A stretch of 16,451 bases of DNA from contig CAKZPJ010000189.1 of assembly GCA_937138955.1 (NCBI GenBank), positions 1 to 16,451 on the forward strand, read 5' to 3'. A model generated the notes under the pieces. It did no database searches, was not told where the DNA came from, and saw only the letters and a list, made by a program, of their open reading frames with translations. Made by a program: the position numbers and the translations under genes. Below are positions 7,566-15,156 of this stretch, in pieces. The first letter of the stretch is position 1; each line of letters starts with the position of its first letter. The stretch comes from an uncultured Flammeovirgaceae bacterium. GTDB lineage: Bacteria > Bacteroidota > Bacteroidia > Cytophagales > Cyclobacteriaceae.

Positions 7566-9377
7566 TTAGTAAATAAAATCTCCGTTCAAAATATACTCCT
7601 CCATATGCGGTCGTTCGGTGCAGCCCTTCAGGTACCGCTCAATCATCAACCCGGAAATACCGCCAGCCGCTCGAGCTCCTTGCCCTGCATTCTCTACGTA
7701 AACAGCTACAGCAATTTTCGGATCATCCTTCGGAGCAAACGCAATAAATACCGAATGGTCTTCCTCGCCCCTATCTTCGTTGTCCACAGTTCCGGTTTTA
7801 CCACAAACTTCTATATCGGGAAGTCTTGCTCTCATCCCCGTTCCGTGCTTAATTACGTCTGACATCGCTTCTACTGCTATCTCAAAATGTTCAGGGCTCA
7901 CATCAGTATAGTTTTTTTCCTGATACTGGGCTAAAGATTGTCCATCTTCTCCAATAGACTTGATCATATGTGGAGTAATGTAGTAACCGCGATTAGCAAT
8001 GATTGCTGCCAAGTTGGCCATTTGCAATGGCACTATCTGTAACTCTCCCCGTCCGATAGCATTGGAGTAGATAGTAGAAAATTTCCAGCGATTATCTCCG
8101 TATATTTTATCGTATAAAGAAGGTCCCGGTACGTAGCCCGCTCGTTCATGCGGCAAATCGATACCCAAGGGATGACCTAACCCAAAGCTCATTACATACT
8201 TACGCCATTTTTCCAGACCAATTTCAGTGTCGACAAATGTATTCTCAGATACCCCCTGGTTGAGCAGTCGGCGGTAGACATTCCAGAAGTAAGGATTACA
8301 AGATACCTCAATTGCACCCCGTAAGTCTTGATTTGTATGAGGACCGTGACAGGCAATAATACCACGATCACAGCGGAAACGGGTATGCGGATCAATTATG
8401 CCTTCTTCAAGGCCGATTAGTGCTTGAACAATTTTAAAAATTGAACCCGGAGGGAAAGCTCCCATCAAGGGACGATTAAATAAAGGCTTAGTGGTATCGG
8501 AGGCTAGTTTGGTATAGTTTTTCCCATAGTCTCGCCCAGTTAGTAGATTAGGATCATAGAATGGTGCGGATACAAAAGAAAGAATTTCACCAGTTTTTGG
8601 CTCAATCGCCACAATGCTACCTCGCTTGCCCATCATCAGCGTTTCAGCGTACTCCTGCAAGTCAATGTCAACGGTGCTCACTAAGTTTTCCCCGGCCACC
8701 GAAAGGGTATCAAAGGTTCCATCTTTATAAGAGCCTTTTTCTACTCCTCGCACATTCACCATTTTGTATTTTACCCCTCGCTTGCCCCGAAGCTGTTCTT
8801 CGTATTTTGACTCGATTCCTAAAATGCCAATATAATCACCTTGGCGATAAAAATTTTCTTCGTCTCGTTGTAACTGATTGGAACTGATCTCACCAATATA
8901 TCCTAGAGCATTTGACAAATTCCGATAGGTGTACGACCGATTAGTACGTGCTTGAATTCGGAAGCCAGGAAAATCCACCAAATAGTCTTGTACCGAAGCA
9001 AAGGCAGTGTTGGAAATCTGTTTGATAAACACCGAAGGTTTTACGTATGAGTATTGCTTAGCCTTCGTTATTTTCTCATCAAACTCTTCTTTAGTAATTC
9101 CAAATATTTCGCAAAAAGCTAGCGTGTCTTTTAGCTGCACATCTTTCGGAACTACTTCTAGATTATATACCGGAGCGTTGTAAACAATCAGCTTGCCGTT
9201 GCGGTCGTAGATTAAGCCGCGAAAGGGATAGCGAATCTCCCGATCAATAATGTTACTATCGGCTTTGGCCTGATAATCTTCGCTAAGTACCTGAATAGCG
9301 AATAATTTCACCAGATAGATACCAGCAATAAGAATGAAAGTAAGCCGAATGACGAATTTACGATTGTTATGAATCAT
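7566..9377 (-). CDS. mrdA: penicillin-binding protein 2 (elongasome transpeptidase)
   Basis: This 603-residue class B PBP cross-links peptidoglycan in the elongasome and works with RodA. There is a short cytoplasmic start, one membrane anchor at about 8-30, and then the PBP dimerisation domain, including YPFRGLIYDRNGKLIVYN (50-67). The transpeptidase domain has all three active-site motifs: S312-I-F-K315 (acyl-serine and lysine), S359-C-N361 and K527-T-G529. The PBP2 features PPGSIFK and GIDLPHE are also clear. Between the first two motifs lies a Cys/His cluster (C336, C343, H344, H347, C360), which could bind a metal or form a disulfide in the periplasm; I recall similar residues in other Bacteroidota PBP2 proteins. 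The start ATG at 9375-9377 overlaps the mreD stop as ATGA, implying translational coupling. The alternative, FtsI (PBP3), is excluded by the mre context and sequence. Confidence 0.95.
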   Translation of the reverse strand: MIHNNRKFVIRLTFILIAGIYLVKLFAIQVLSEDYQAKADSNIIDREIRYPFRGLIYDRNGKLIVYNAPVYNLEVVPKDVQLKDTLAFCEIFGITKEEFDEKITKAKQYSYVKPSVFIKQISNTAFASVQDYLVDFPGFRIQARTNRSYTYRNLSNALGYIGEISSNQLQRDEENFYRQGDYIGILGIESKYEEQLRGKRGVKYKMVNVRGVEKGSYKDGTFDTLSVAGENLVSTVDIDLQEYAETLMMGKRGSIVAIEPKTGEILSFVSAPFYDPNLLTGRDYGKNYTKLASDTTKPLFNRPLMGAFPPGSIFKIVQALIGLEEGIIDPHTRFRCDRGIIACHGPHTNQDLRGAIEVSCNPYFWNVYRRLLNQGVSENTFVDTEIGLEKWRKYVMSFGLGHPLGIDLPHERAGYVPGPSLYDKIYGDNRWKFSTIYSNAIGRGELQIVPLQMANLAAIIANRGYYITPHMIKSIGEDGQSLAQYQEKNYTDVSPEHFEIAVEAMSDVIKHGTGMRARLPDIEVCGKTGTVDNEDRGEEDHSVFIAFAPKDDPKIAVAVYVENAGQGARAAGGISGLMIERYLKGCTERPHMEEYILNGDFIY

Positions 9378-9901
9378 AGTACGTTTCTACGCGAAGAAGA
9401 GTATATGATGTACTGAATAACTAATATCAAAATTAGCGAAAACGCGGCACTCGCCGTCGCTTTCAAAATAGTATGGCTGAATAACTGGAATCCACCGACT
9501 TCAATGAAAAAGATCAGAATATGATGAACCAACAGTAAAGGAAATGCATAAGCTATGAACCACTGCAATCCTTGCGACCGAGGTGATGGAATACTACCCA
9601 TGTCGTACCCGCCCCGAGGGGTCAGAAAGTCAATCCAGAACTTGCGAATATACATGATGAACACACAAGCTGCGGCATGAATTCCAAAAGTGTTGTAGAA
9701 AATATCTACTAATAAGCCCGTAGTAAAGCCTAGTAACATAGCTGTTATGGCACTTAGTTCAATGGGTAGTAGTAGAAGAAAGGCGAGATAAACGTAACTG
9801 AAAGCTATATCAAACAGAACGAGTTTTCTTACTATCAGAACCTGTATAATGAAGAAAACAATAAAGTTGAGTGCTTGTGGTAATAGATGCCGACTGTTCA
9901 T
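9374..9901 (-). CDS. mreD: rod shape-determining protein MreD
   Basis: This 175-residue polytopic inner-membrane protein, with about five or six hydrophobic segments, is a partner of MreC in the elongasome scaffold. MreD proteins are poorly conserved, but the stretch LLGFTTGLLVDIFYNTFGIH (56-75) is the family's characteristic motif. The length is usual. Its position between mreC and mrdA makes the call firm. It starts at ATG 9899-9901, overlapping the mreC stop as ATGA, and its TGA overlaps the mrdA ATG in the same way, so its synthesis is probably coupled to both neighbours. The short charged C-terminus (SSSRRNVL) is likely cytoplasmic under the positive-inside rule. Confidence 0.9.
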   Translation of the reverse strand: MNSRHLLPQALNFIVFFIIQVLIVRKLVLFDIAFSYVYLAFLLLLPIELSAITAMLLGFTTGLLVDIFYNTFGIHAAACVFIMYIRKFWIDFLTPRGGYDMGSIPSPRSQGLQWFIAYAFPLLLVHHILIFFIEVGGFQLFSHTILKATASAAFSLILILVIQYIIYSSSRRNVL

Positions 9902-10806
9902 TCTCCCACAATTGTTTGATGCAACAATGAATCTTTCTCCTGCTTTAGCTTATTCTTCACCACATATACGTACGATAATTGGTAAAAATCATTCGATAAG
10001 TCTACATCTATACTATAAAAAGCAGCATCTTCTTCTGGACGCACTTCCTTCACAGTTCCGATTAGAATCTCAGGCGGATAGATACCACTGTAACCCGAAG
10101 TGACTACCGTATCTCCGGTAATAATATTAATATGAATAGGAATGTATCGTAAACTAGCTTGCGTGGGGTCAGTTCCATTCCACTCTATCGAGCCTAGGGT
10201 GTTGGAACGTTTCACCAAAGCTGATACATTCATACTGGTATGCAAAATGGAAGTAATCAACGCGTAATGCTCAGACACATCTTTTACTTTGCCTATGACT
10301 CCATTCGGGCTAATAACTCCCATATTAGGTTCAATGCCATCGGCTCGCCCTTTATTGATAGTTACGTGATTTTTGAAATTCTTAACTGTATTATCTACAA
10401 CTTTGGACGGAATAAATGCATACTGTTGAAAGCGTAAGCTATCGGTACGGCTGCGAGTATTAGGCAATACAAATAAAGAATCTTGAGATAGGGCTTGTAG
10501 TGCTAATGAATCTTTTACTATTGGACTAAATATATCTTGAAGCGATTCATTGGACTGACCAGAGAGAACCGCTCGGAGTTGGGCATTTTCCTGAGCGAGC
10601 TGATCGTTGGCTTCCTGAAGACTAAGGTACTCTGAAGTAGTATTTGAAAAATCCATTACCGAAGCCACCATCTTGTTAGAAGAATTAATGACTACTGCCT
10701 GGTGGTAAGTATTATTATTGACAATAAAAAACCCGCTTAGTCCCTCTAGAACTACGAATAAGAGTGTGGTTCGATATTTTAGTACAAATGAGAGGAGGTT
10801 ATACAT
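9898..10806 (-). CDS. mreC: rod shape-determining protein MreC
   Basis: This 302-residue bitopic inner-membrane protein has a periplasmic domain that, in the family, binds and activates PBP2. A membrane anchor is seen at about 13-30 (TTLLFVVLEGLSGFFIVN). A coiled coil follows at about 58-82 (LQEANDQLAQENAQLRAVL), then the two beta-barrel subdomains with NKGRADGIEPNMGVI (151-165), GVIGKVKDVSEHYALI (169-184) and GDTVVTSGYSGIYPPEILIG (231-250), all standard MreC landmarks. The tail after about 285 is short and charged. It starts 1 bp after the mreB stop and overlaps mreD by 4 bp. There is no frameshift or missing segment. Confidence 0.94.
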   Translation of the reverse strand: MYNLLSFVLKYRTTLLFVVLEGLSGFFIVNNNTYHQAVVINSSNKMVASVMDFSNTTSEYLSLQEANDQLAQENAQLRAVLSGQSNESLQDIFSPIVKDSLALQALSQDSLFVLPNTRSRTDSLRFQQYAFIPSKVVDNTVKNFKNHVTINKGRADGIEPNMGVISPNGVIGKVKDVSEHYALITSILHTSMNVSALVKRSNTLGSIEWNGTDPTQASLRYIPIHINIITGDTVVTSGYSGIYPPEILIGTVKEVRPEEDAAFYSIDVDLSNDFYQLSYVYVVKNKLKQEKDSLLHQTIVGE

Positions 10807-10807
10807 C

Positions 10808-11833
10808 TTACGTCATCAACACCGACTTAAACAAGTCAAACTTTTTCAATGCTACTCCAGTTCCCCGCACTACGGCTCTTAATGGATCATCGGCTACGTG
10901 TACCGGCAATTTGGTTTTCAGTGCCAATCGCTTATCCAATCCTCGAAGCAAAGCTCCACCCCCGGTTAGGTGAATACCATTATCATAAATATCCGCTGAA
11001 AGTTCGGGAGGGGAAATTTCCAATGCTTTTAATACAGCTTCTTCTATTTTAGAAATAGATTTATCTAGTGCGTAGGCAATTTCAGAGTATGATACTTTAA
11101 TAACCTTAGGAATACCGGTCATTAAATCGCGACCGCGAATTTCGTAATCGTCGGGTTCTTCGTCTAGCTCAGTTAAGGCCGAACCAACTTCTAGCTTGAC
11201 CTTCTCCGCCGAACGCTCACCAATCAGCAAATTATGCTGGCGGCGCATATAATCCAGAATATCTTTGTTAAAAGTGTCACCGGCTACTCGAATTGACTGG
11301 TCGCACACAATACCCGAAAGCGCGATTACCGCAATCTCCGTCGTTCCTCCCCCAATATCAACTACCATAGAACCTACCGGCTGGTCAATATCAATACCGA
11401 TTCCAATAGCAGCGGCAATGGGTTCGTGTACCATGTATACCTCCTTGGCTCCGGCGTGCTCGGCCGAGTCGCGCACCGCCCGTTTTTCTACTTCGGTAAT
11501 ACCTGAAGGAATACAGATAATCATCCGGTGGGATGAAGGAAGATAGCGATTACCGGTATCAATCATTTTGATCATACCACGAATCATGTGTTCAGCGGCG
11601 TGGAAATCAGCAATTACCCCATCTTTAAGTGGGCGAATGGTTTTTATATTTTCGTGTGTCTTCTCGTGCATCTGCATCGCTTGCCGACCAATAGCTAACA
11701 CTTTGTTGGTAGTGCGGTCAATGGCGATGATGGATGGCTCGTCTACGACAATTTTTTCCTTATTTATTATCAGCGTATTAGCCGTTCCCAAGTCAATGGC
11801 TATGTCGCTGGAAAAGAAGTCGAACAATCCCAT
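10808..11833 (-). CDS. mreB: actin-like cytoskeletal protein MreB
   Basis: This 341-residue bacterial actin forms membrane-bound filaments that direct the elongation complex. Nucleotide-binding signatures are intact: phosphate-1 DLGTANT (14-20), phosphate-2 DIGGGTTEI (159-167), the HEPIAAAIG helix (137-144, with E138 at the family's conserved hydrolysis-related position) and the adenosine loop LTGGGALLRGL (289-299). The N-terminus MGLFDFFSSDIAIDLG fits the usual MreB membrane-proximal start and supports ATG 11831-11833. No Shine-Dalgarno sequence is seen and the leader is AT-rich, as is common in this phylum. It is the first gene of the elongasome operon, with a 350-bp non-coding region upstream holding a candidate promoter. 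Confidence 0.97.
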   Translation of the reverse strand: MGLFDFFSSDIAIDLGTANTLIINKEKIVVDEPSIIAIDRTTNKVLAIGRQAMQMHEKTHENIKTIRPLKDGVIADFHAAEHMIRGMIKMIDTGNRYLPSSHRMIICIPSGITEVEKRAVRDSAEHAGAKEVYMVHEPIAAAIGIGIDIDQPVGSMVVDIGGGTTEIAVIALSGIVCDQSIRVAGDTFNKDILDYMRRQHNLLIGERSAEKVKLEVGSALTELDEEPDDYEIRGRDLMTGIPKVIKVSYSEIAYALDKSISKIEEAVLKALEISPPELSADIYDNGIHLTGGGALLRGLDKRLALKTKLPVHVADDPLRAVVRGTGVALKKFDLFKSVLMT

Positions 11834-12183
11834 AAGTTAATTACTAATGTGGTTTGAGTGGTATTTTTATTCTTTTTAAGTTATACAAATTTCGTGTAAG
11901 ACTCACCCATTTCAAATCGTTATTTCATTAGCCTATGCAATAGGTAAGGAAATTAGGGTTTCTTTACGAAACTGTTGACCTTATCATATCCTTCTCAATA
12001 ATCTGCGTAATTCCGCGCAAAATTAGATCGAAATTTAACTATTAACAGGGTAGCCGCTCGATTTCTTTTCCTATTCTGTTCGTTTTCTAATTTACTAGAA
12101 TCTTACAAAGCAGTATGAGCAGGGAAAAGTTAGCTTTCCAAGTTGTAACTTACTTCTGACTGACTAAAGTAGATGAAATTACC
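11834..12183. other. 350-bp non-coding gap upstream of mreB
   Basis: This AT-rich stretch between the DUF4296 gene and mreB contains no credible reading frame. On the minus strand it carries a candidate promoter -7 box (12018-12025, listed separately), which would give an mreB leader of about 175-180 nt. Near the DUF4296 end there are two small symmetrical elements: GGAAA/TTTCC with a 7-nt loop (12123-12139) and AAGTT-GT-AACTT (12140-12151). Neither has the GC-rich stem plus T-run of a firm terminator. I see no riboswitch or RNA gene I can name. Confidence 0.6.
12018..12025 (-). promoter_or_regulatory. candidate -7 box of the mreB operon promoter
   Basis: The minus strand reads TAATTTTG, an exact match to the Bacteroidota -7 consensus TAnnTTTG. 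At the expected upstream distance (20 bp) the minus strand reads CCTG (12046-12049), which matches the TTTG -33 element at only two of four bases. It is the only full -7 match I found in the gap. Transcription would begin near 12011. Confidence 0.35.
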
Positions 12184-12561
12184 CTACCGATTGGCAATAC
12201 CTAAATCCTTTGCTTTCTCAGCACTGTTCATTACACTGAGGCTATCTACTACCGCTGAGTAGATTTGCTCCATCTCTTCCATCTGATCCAGATAATATTC
12301 GTAGCTACGAAAGTAAACAGAATCAGTCACATTGTGATCTTCAAAGATAGCGTACTCATAATTGCGGTAAATAATTTCTATGGAGTCGGCGTTTCGTGAA
12401 CCGGTATAACTCATTTTGGCTTCGGCCAAATGCAGATCAATAAGGATGGAGGTCATTATTGATTTATCTAATAAGTCAGCCGAACGTTCGATAGGCTGTT
12501 CAGAACTTTCACAAGCTCCCAACAATAAACACAAAGACAAAAGAATGTATTGATAACGCAT
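12184..12561 (-). CDS. DUF4296 lipoprotein
   Basis: This small 125-residue protein has a lipoprotein signal: a short positive start, a hydrophobic core and the lipobox LGAC with C17 as the lipidated residue. The mature part fits the DUF4296 family of Bacteroidota lipoproteins. LLDKSIMTSILIDLHLAEAKMSY (30-52) is the conserved helix with the D-x-H-x-x-E-A pattern, followed by IFEDHNVTDSVYFRSYEYYLDQMEEMEQIYSAVVDSL (73-109), where the family's F-x-x-S-x-x-Y-Y motif appears as YFRSYEYY. The family's function is unknown. It should be anchored in the inner or outer membrane facing the periplasm. It starts at ATG 12559-12561. It is on the same strand as mreB but 350 bp upstream of it, so a shared operon is doubtful. 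Confidence 0.85.
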   Translation of the reverse strand: MRYQYILLSLCLLLGACESSEQPIERSADLLDKSIMTSILIDLHLAEAKMSYTGSRNADSIEIIYRNYEYAIFEDHNVTDSVYFRSYEYYLDQMEEMEQIYSAVVDSLSVMNSAEKAKDLGIANR

Positions 12562-12923
12562 TATTAAAGATCAATAGTATCATTATTACCGAAACGAGCA
12601 ACTAAAAGTTCTCATTGTAGTGATATGATTTTATAGCTACCACGAGTATTTTGCAACCAACGCAACTATTCTTACCTGATACATTGCTGAATTGGCCATC
12701 AGCCTTGGTCACTGCTCGATTTTTGCCTCCTAGTTTTCGGTGGCAATGTCATCCTAGTGCTGTGCTGGAGGCTATTAATAATATTGACAAAAGTTTTTGA
12801 ATATGCGCTAAGATTTTTACCTATTGCTAGTTAAGATAATCGCTCATATCTTTAAAAAAATCATATTAGGCTTTTGGAGCCTTAAAATTATTCGCTAGAC
12901 TACACAAATTATAAGCCGTAAAT
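12562..12923. other. 362-bp divergent gap between DUF4296 and DUF1080 genes
   Basis: No gene can be supported here. The flanks are AT-rich, but about 12655-12775 is visibly richer in GC and holds an open frame without an ATG (12624-12800). That same segment can fold through GCCTCC (12725-12730) with GGAGGC (12767-12772). Closer to the DUF1080 gene there is a small hairpin, AGGCT-TTTGG-AGCCT (12868-12882), 41 bp before the ATG. I found no convincing TTTG/TAnnTTTG promoter pair for either divergent gene. Confidence 0.5.
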
Positions 12924-13718
12924 ATGAAAAAATCAACTTCCCTGATAGCGATACTCGCTTTTGTTTTATTAGCATGTAGTACCGAAAACACAACTGAAAA
13001 ATCAGCAAGCACTGATGAAGTTGCTACCACTACCGCCGACTGGATTTATCTGTTTAATGGTAGCAGCACTGATGGCTGGCGTGCCTACAACGGCGACTCA
13101 TTACCTCCCGGCTGGATTGTTAAAAATGAAGAGCTGACTTTTGACACCGAACTAGGGTTAGAGCAAGATTACAAAGGCGGAAAGGATATTATCTACGGGG
13201 CTGAAGAGTTTGATAACTTTGAGCTTTATCTTGAGTGGAAACTGCCCGAGGGTGGCAATAGCGGCATTTTCTATCACTTGAAAGAAGGCTACGACAGCCC
13301 ACCGCAAGTAGCACCCGAGTATCAGCTTATTGACGATGAAAATTACGCCAAGATACATGACCTCACCGAATATAACTTAAGCTTAGGCTACACCGAAAAA
13401 CCTGAAGAACTAAAACCTTTGCAGCGAACTGGATCAGACTACGCTATGCATCCAGCAGATACTATTGATAAGATCCTCAACCCTACCGGCGAATGGAATT
13501 CTTCAACCATTGTTTTCACGCCCGAAAAGGTAGAACACTGGCTTAACGGTAAAAAGCTGCTATCATTCGTTCCGTGGGATGAAGCCTGGGAAGAGAAGAA
13601 GAATTCAGACAAATGGAAAAACAGTCCTACCTACGGAAAATTTAAAACCGGATATATCGGCTTGCAAGACCATTCTAGTCCCATCTGGTTCCGAAATATT
13701 AAGATTAGAAAACTTTAA
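12924..13718 (+). CDS. DUF1080 lipoprotein, 3-keto-disaccharide hydrolase family
   Basis: This 264-residue exported lipoprotein has N-terminus MKKSTSLIAILAFVLLAC with lipobox LLAC and lipidated C18. A threonine/serine-rich linker (19-38) precedes one DUF1080 (PF06439) concanavalin-A-like domain. Family landmarks in order are LFNGSSTDGW (43-52), GGKDIIY (85-91), EWKLPEGGNSGIFYH (104-118), PEYQLIDD (131-138), GEWNSSTIVF (189-198), VEHWLNGKKL (203-212) and the closing GYIGLQDHSSPIWFRNIKI (243-261). Family members act on 3-keto-glycosides, cutting the bond after a dehydrogenase has oxidised the sugar at C3; some may bind or hydrolyse other sugars. The next gene, 15 bp downstream, is a Gfo/Idh/MocA oxidoreductase, which supports that role. 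Substrate cannot be read from sequence. The ATG at 12924 is chosen because it directly precedes the lipoprotein signal. Confidence 0.88.
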   Translation: MKKSTSLIAILAFVLLACSTENTTEKSASTDEVATTTADWIYLFNGSSTDGWRAYNGDSLPPGWIVKNEELTFDTELGLEQDYKGGKDIIYGAEEFDNFELYLEWKLPEGGNSGIFYHLKEGYDSPPQVAPEYQLIDDENYAKIHDLTEYNLSLGYTEKPEELKPLQRTGSDYAMHPADTIDKILNPTGEWNSSTIVFTPEKVEHWLNGKKLLSFVPWDEAWEEKKNSDKWKNSPTYGKFKTGYIGLQDHSSPIWFRNIKIRKL

Positions 13719-13733
13719 CAGACACCTAACAAA

Positions 13734-15059
13734 ATGAATAAAAGAGAATTTCTAAAAAATGCCGCTACTCTATCTTCTGTAGCTTTACTCCCTTCGGGAA
13801 CTTGGGCTTTTTCTCAGGAAAAACGCCTACGTACTGCCCATATCGGAGTAGGTAACATGGGGGGCGAAGACTTAAAGGCGATATCCTCCCACAACTCAGT
13901 CGATGTAGTTGCGCTGTGCGATGTAGATGCTAATAATCTAGCTGCTGCTAAAAAGCTACATCCGGATGCCAAAACCTACGCCGATTACCGCGTACTCCTC
14001 AAGGAAATGGGTGACAAGATAGATGCCGTTATTGTATCCACTCCCGACCACACTCACGCTCCTGCCTCAATGATGGCTATGCAAATGGATAAGCCCGTTT
14101 ACTGCCAAAAACCTCTAACCCACCACGTGAGCGAAGCTCGTGCCATGAACAAACTGGCAGCAGAGAAAGATTTAGTGACCCAAATGGGTATTCAGGTTCA
14201 TTCATTCTACGATTATAAACTAGCCACGCTGATGATACAGTCTGGCATTGTGGGAAAAGTGCATACCGTGCGGGCCTGGTCGCCTAAAAACTGGGGCTAC
14301 GATGGACCGATTCCTCAAGGGAAAGATCCAGTACCGGAAGATTTGAACTGGAACCTATGGTTGGGAACCTCCGCCGAAAGACCTTATAAAGAAAAAGTGT
14401 ACCACCCTGGAAACTGGCGTAAGCTAGTAGATTACGGATGTGGCACGCTTGGCGATATGGGCGTGCATATTTTTGATACGCCTTACAATGCTTTAGCACT
14501 AGATGTACCCATGACTGTTACTACTAATTGTAGAAAACCGAACGGGTTTGGTTATCCCGAAAAAAATATGGTAACCTACGAGTTCCCTGGTACCAAGTAT
14601 ACAGCTGACACGCTGAAGTGGGTTTGGTACGATGGTGCAGGAGCCGACCAGCAACGAGAAGATTTGATGTTGCCCGGTGGCGAAACTCTACACAATCAGG
14701 GTGCTATGTTCATCGGGGAAAAAGGAAGATTATACTTACCTCATTTTCAGATGCTTCCTCGGCTAATTGTAGACGGAAAGTATCAAGATGTTGACGTTGC
14801 TAAATACAACTTAGGCGACCCAGTACGTGATTACGAAAGCGAAGGAAAGAAGCATTATCATCAGTTTGTAGATGCCTGCTTAGGTAAAGCCGAGACTAGT
14901 GCGCCGTTCTCCTATGCTTCTCGTTTAACTGAAACTATCTTGTTAGGAGTGATAGCCGGACGCTTTCCTGATCAGACCTTGCACTGGGATGCGAAGTCAG
15001 CCAAGTTTGCTGAAGAAGAAGCCAACCAGTACCTTGATAGTGCGTACCGAAATTTCTAA
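13734..15059 (+). CDS. exported Gfo/Idh/MocA family oxidoreductase
   Basis: This 441-residue NAD(P)-dependent sugar dehydrogenase-like protein begins MNKREFLKNAATLSSVALLP, a Tat-type leader with Lys-Arg instead of Arg-Arg, so a periplasmic location is likely but not certain. The Rossmann domain has G38-V-G-N-M-G43 for the dinucleotide and D63 in ALCDVD, followed by STPDHTHA (102-109). The family's EKP motif appears as CQKPLTH (124-130), with K126 kept and Glu replaced by Gln, a variant I recall in the subfamily paired with DUF1080 proteins. The substrate domain has NWNLWLG (205-211) and DMGVHIFD (241-248), with H245 as probable catalytic His. The likely reaction is reversible oxidation of a glycoside to its 3-keto form, supplying the DUF1080 partner encoded 15 bp upstream. 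A strong terminator follows. The substrate is unknown. Confidence 0.88.
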   Translation: MNKREFLKNAATLSSVALLPSGTWAFSQEKRLRTAHIGVGNMGGEDLKAISSHNSVDVVALCDVDANNLAAAKKLHPDAKTYADYRVLLKEMGDKIDAVIVSTPDHTHAPASMMAMQMDKPVYCQKPLTHHVSEARAMNKLAAEKDLVTQMGIQVHSFYDYKLATLMIQSGIVGKVHTVRAWSPKNWGYDGPIPQGKDPVPEDLNWNLWLGTSAERPYKEKVYHPGNWRKLVDYGCGTLGDMGVHIFDTPYNALALDVPMTVTTNCRKPNGFGYPEKNMVTYEFPGTKYTADTLKWVWYDGAGADQQREDLMLPGGETLHNQGAMFIGEKGRLYLPHFQMLPRLIVDGKYQDVDVAKYNLGDPVRDYESEGKKHYHQFVDACLGKAETSAPFSYASRLTETILLGVIAGRFPDQTLHWDAKSAKFAEEEANQYLDSAYRNF

Positions 15060-15088
15060 AAGCTATAGATAATAGCGTATAATTAGAG

Positions 15089-15128
15089 AAGCTCCGAGAC
15101 CACAGCAAATGTATCTCGGAGCTTTTTC
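15089..15128 (+). terminator. intrinsic terminator after the oxidoreductase gene
   Basis: AAGCTCCGAGA (15089-15099) pairs perfectly with TCTCGGAGCTT (15114-15124) around a 14-nt loop. The T-run at 15123-15127 overlaps the end of the right arm. It lies 29 bp after the oxidoreductase stop and is a textbook rho-independent terminator for the plus strand. On the minus strand the same stem is followed by TTCTC, a weaker run, so it may also help stop yicC transcription from the other side. Confidence 0.88.
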
Positions 15129-15156
15129 ATTAGTAGAAGTGCGCTAACACCTGCTG

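Noticed and set aside
11265..11840. Plus-strand open frames antisense to mreB
   Set aside because: They are mirror frames of a strongly conserved gene, without independent motifs or start signals.
12691..12834. Hydrophobic 47-codon open frame in the spacer before the DUF1080 gene
   Set aside because: It has no ATG near its start, no ribosome-binding context and no recognisable similarity. Its hydrophobic residues may just reflect T-rich codons.
12868..12882. Hairpin AGGCT-TTTGG-AGCCT in the DUF1080 leader as a riboswitch or attenuator
   Set aside because: The stem is only 5 bp, with no alternative pairing partner and no T-run. It is too small to call regulatory.
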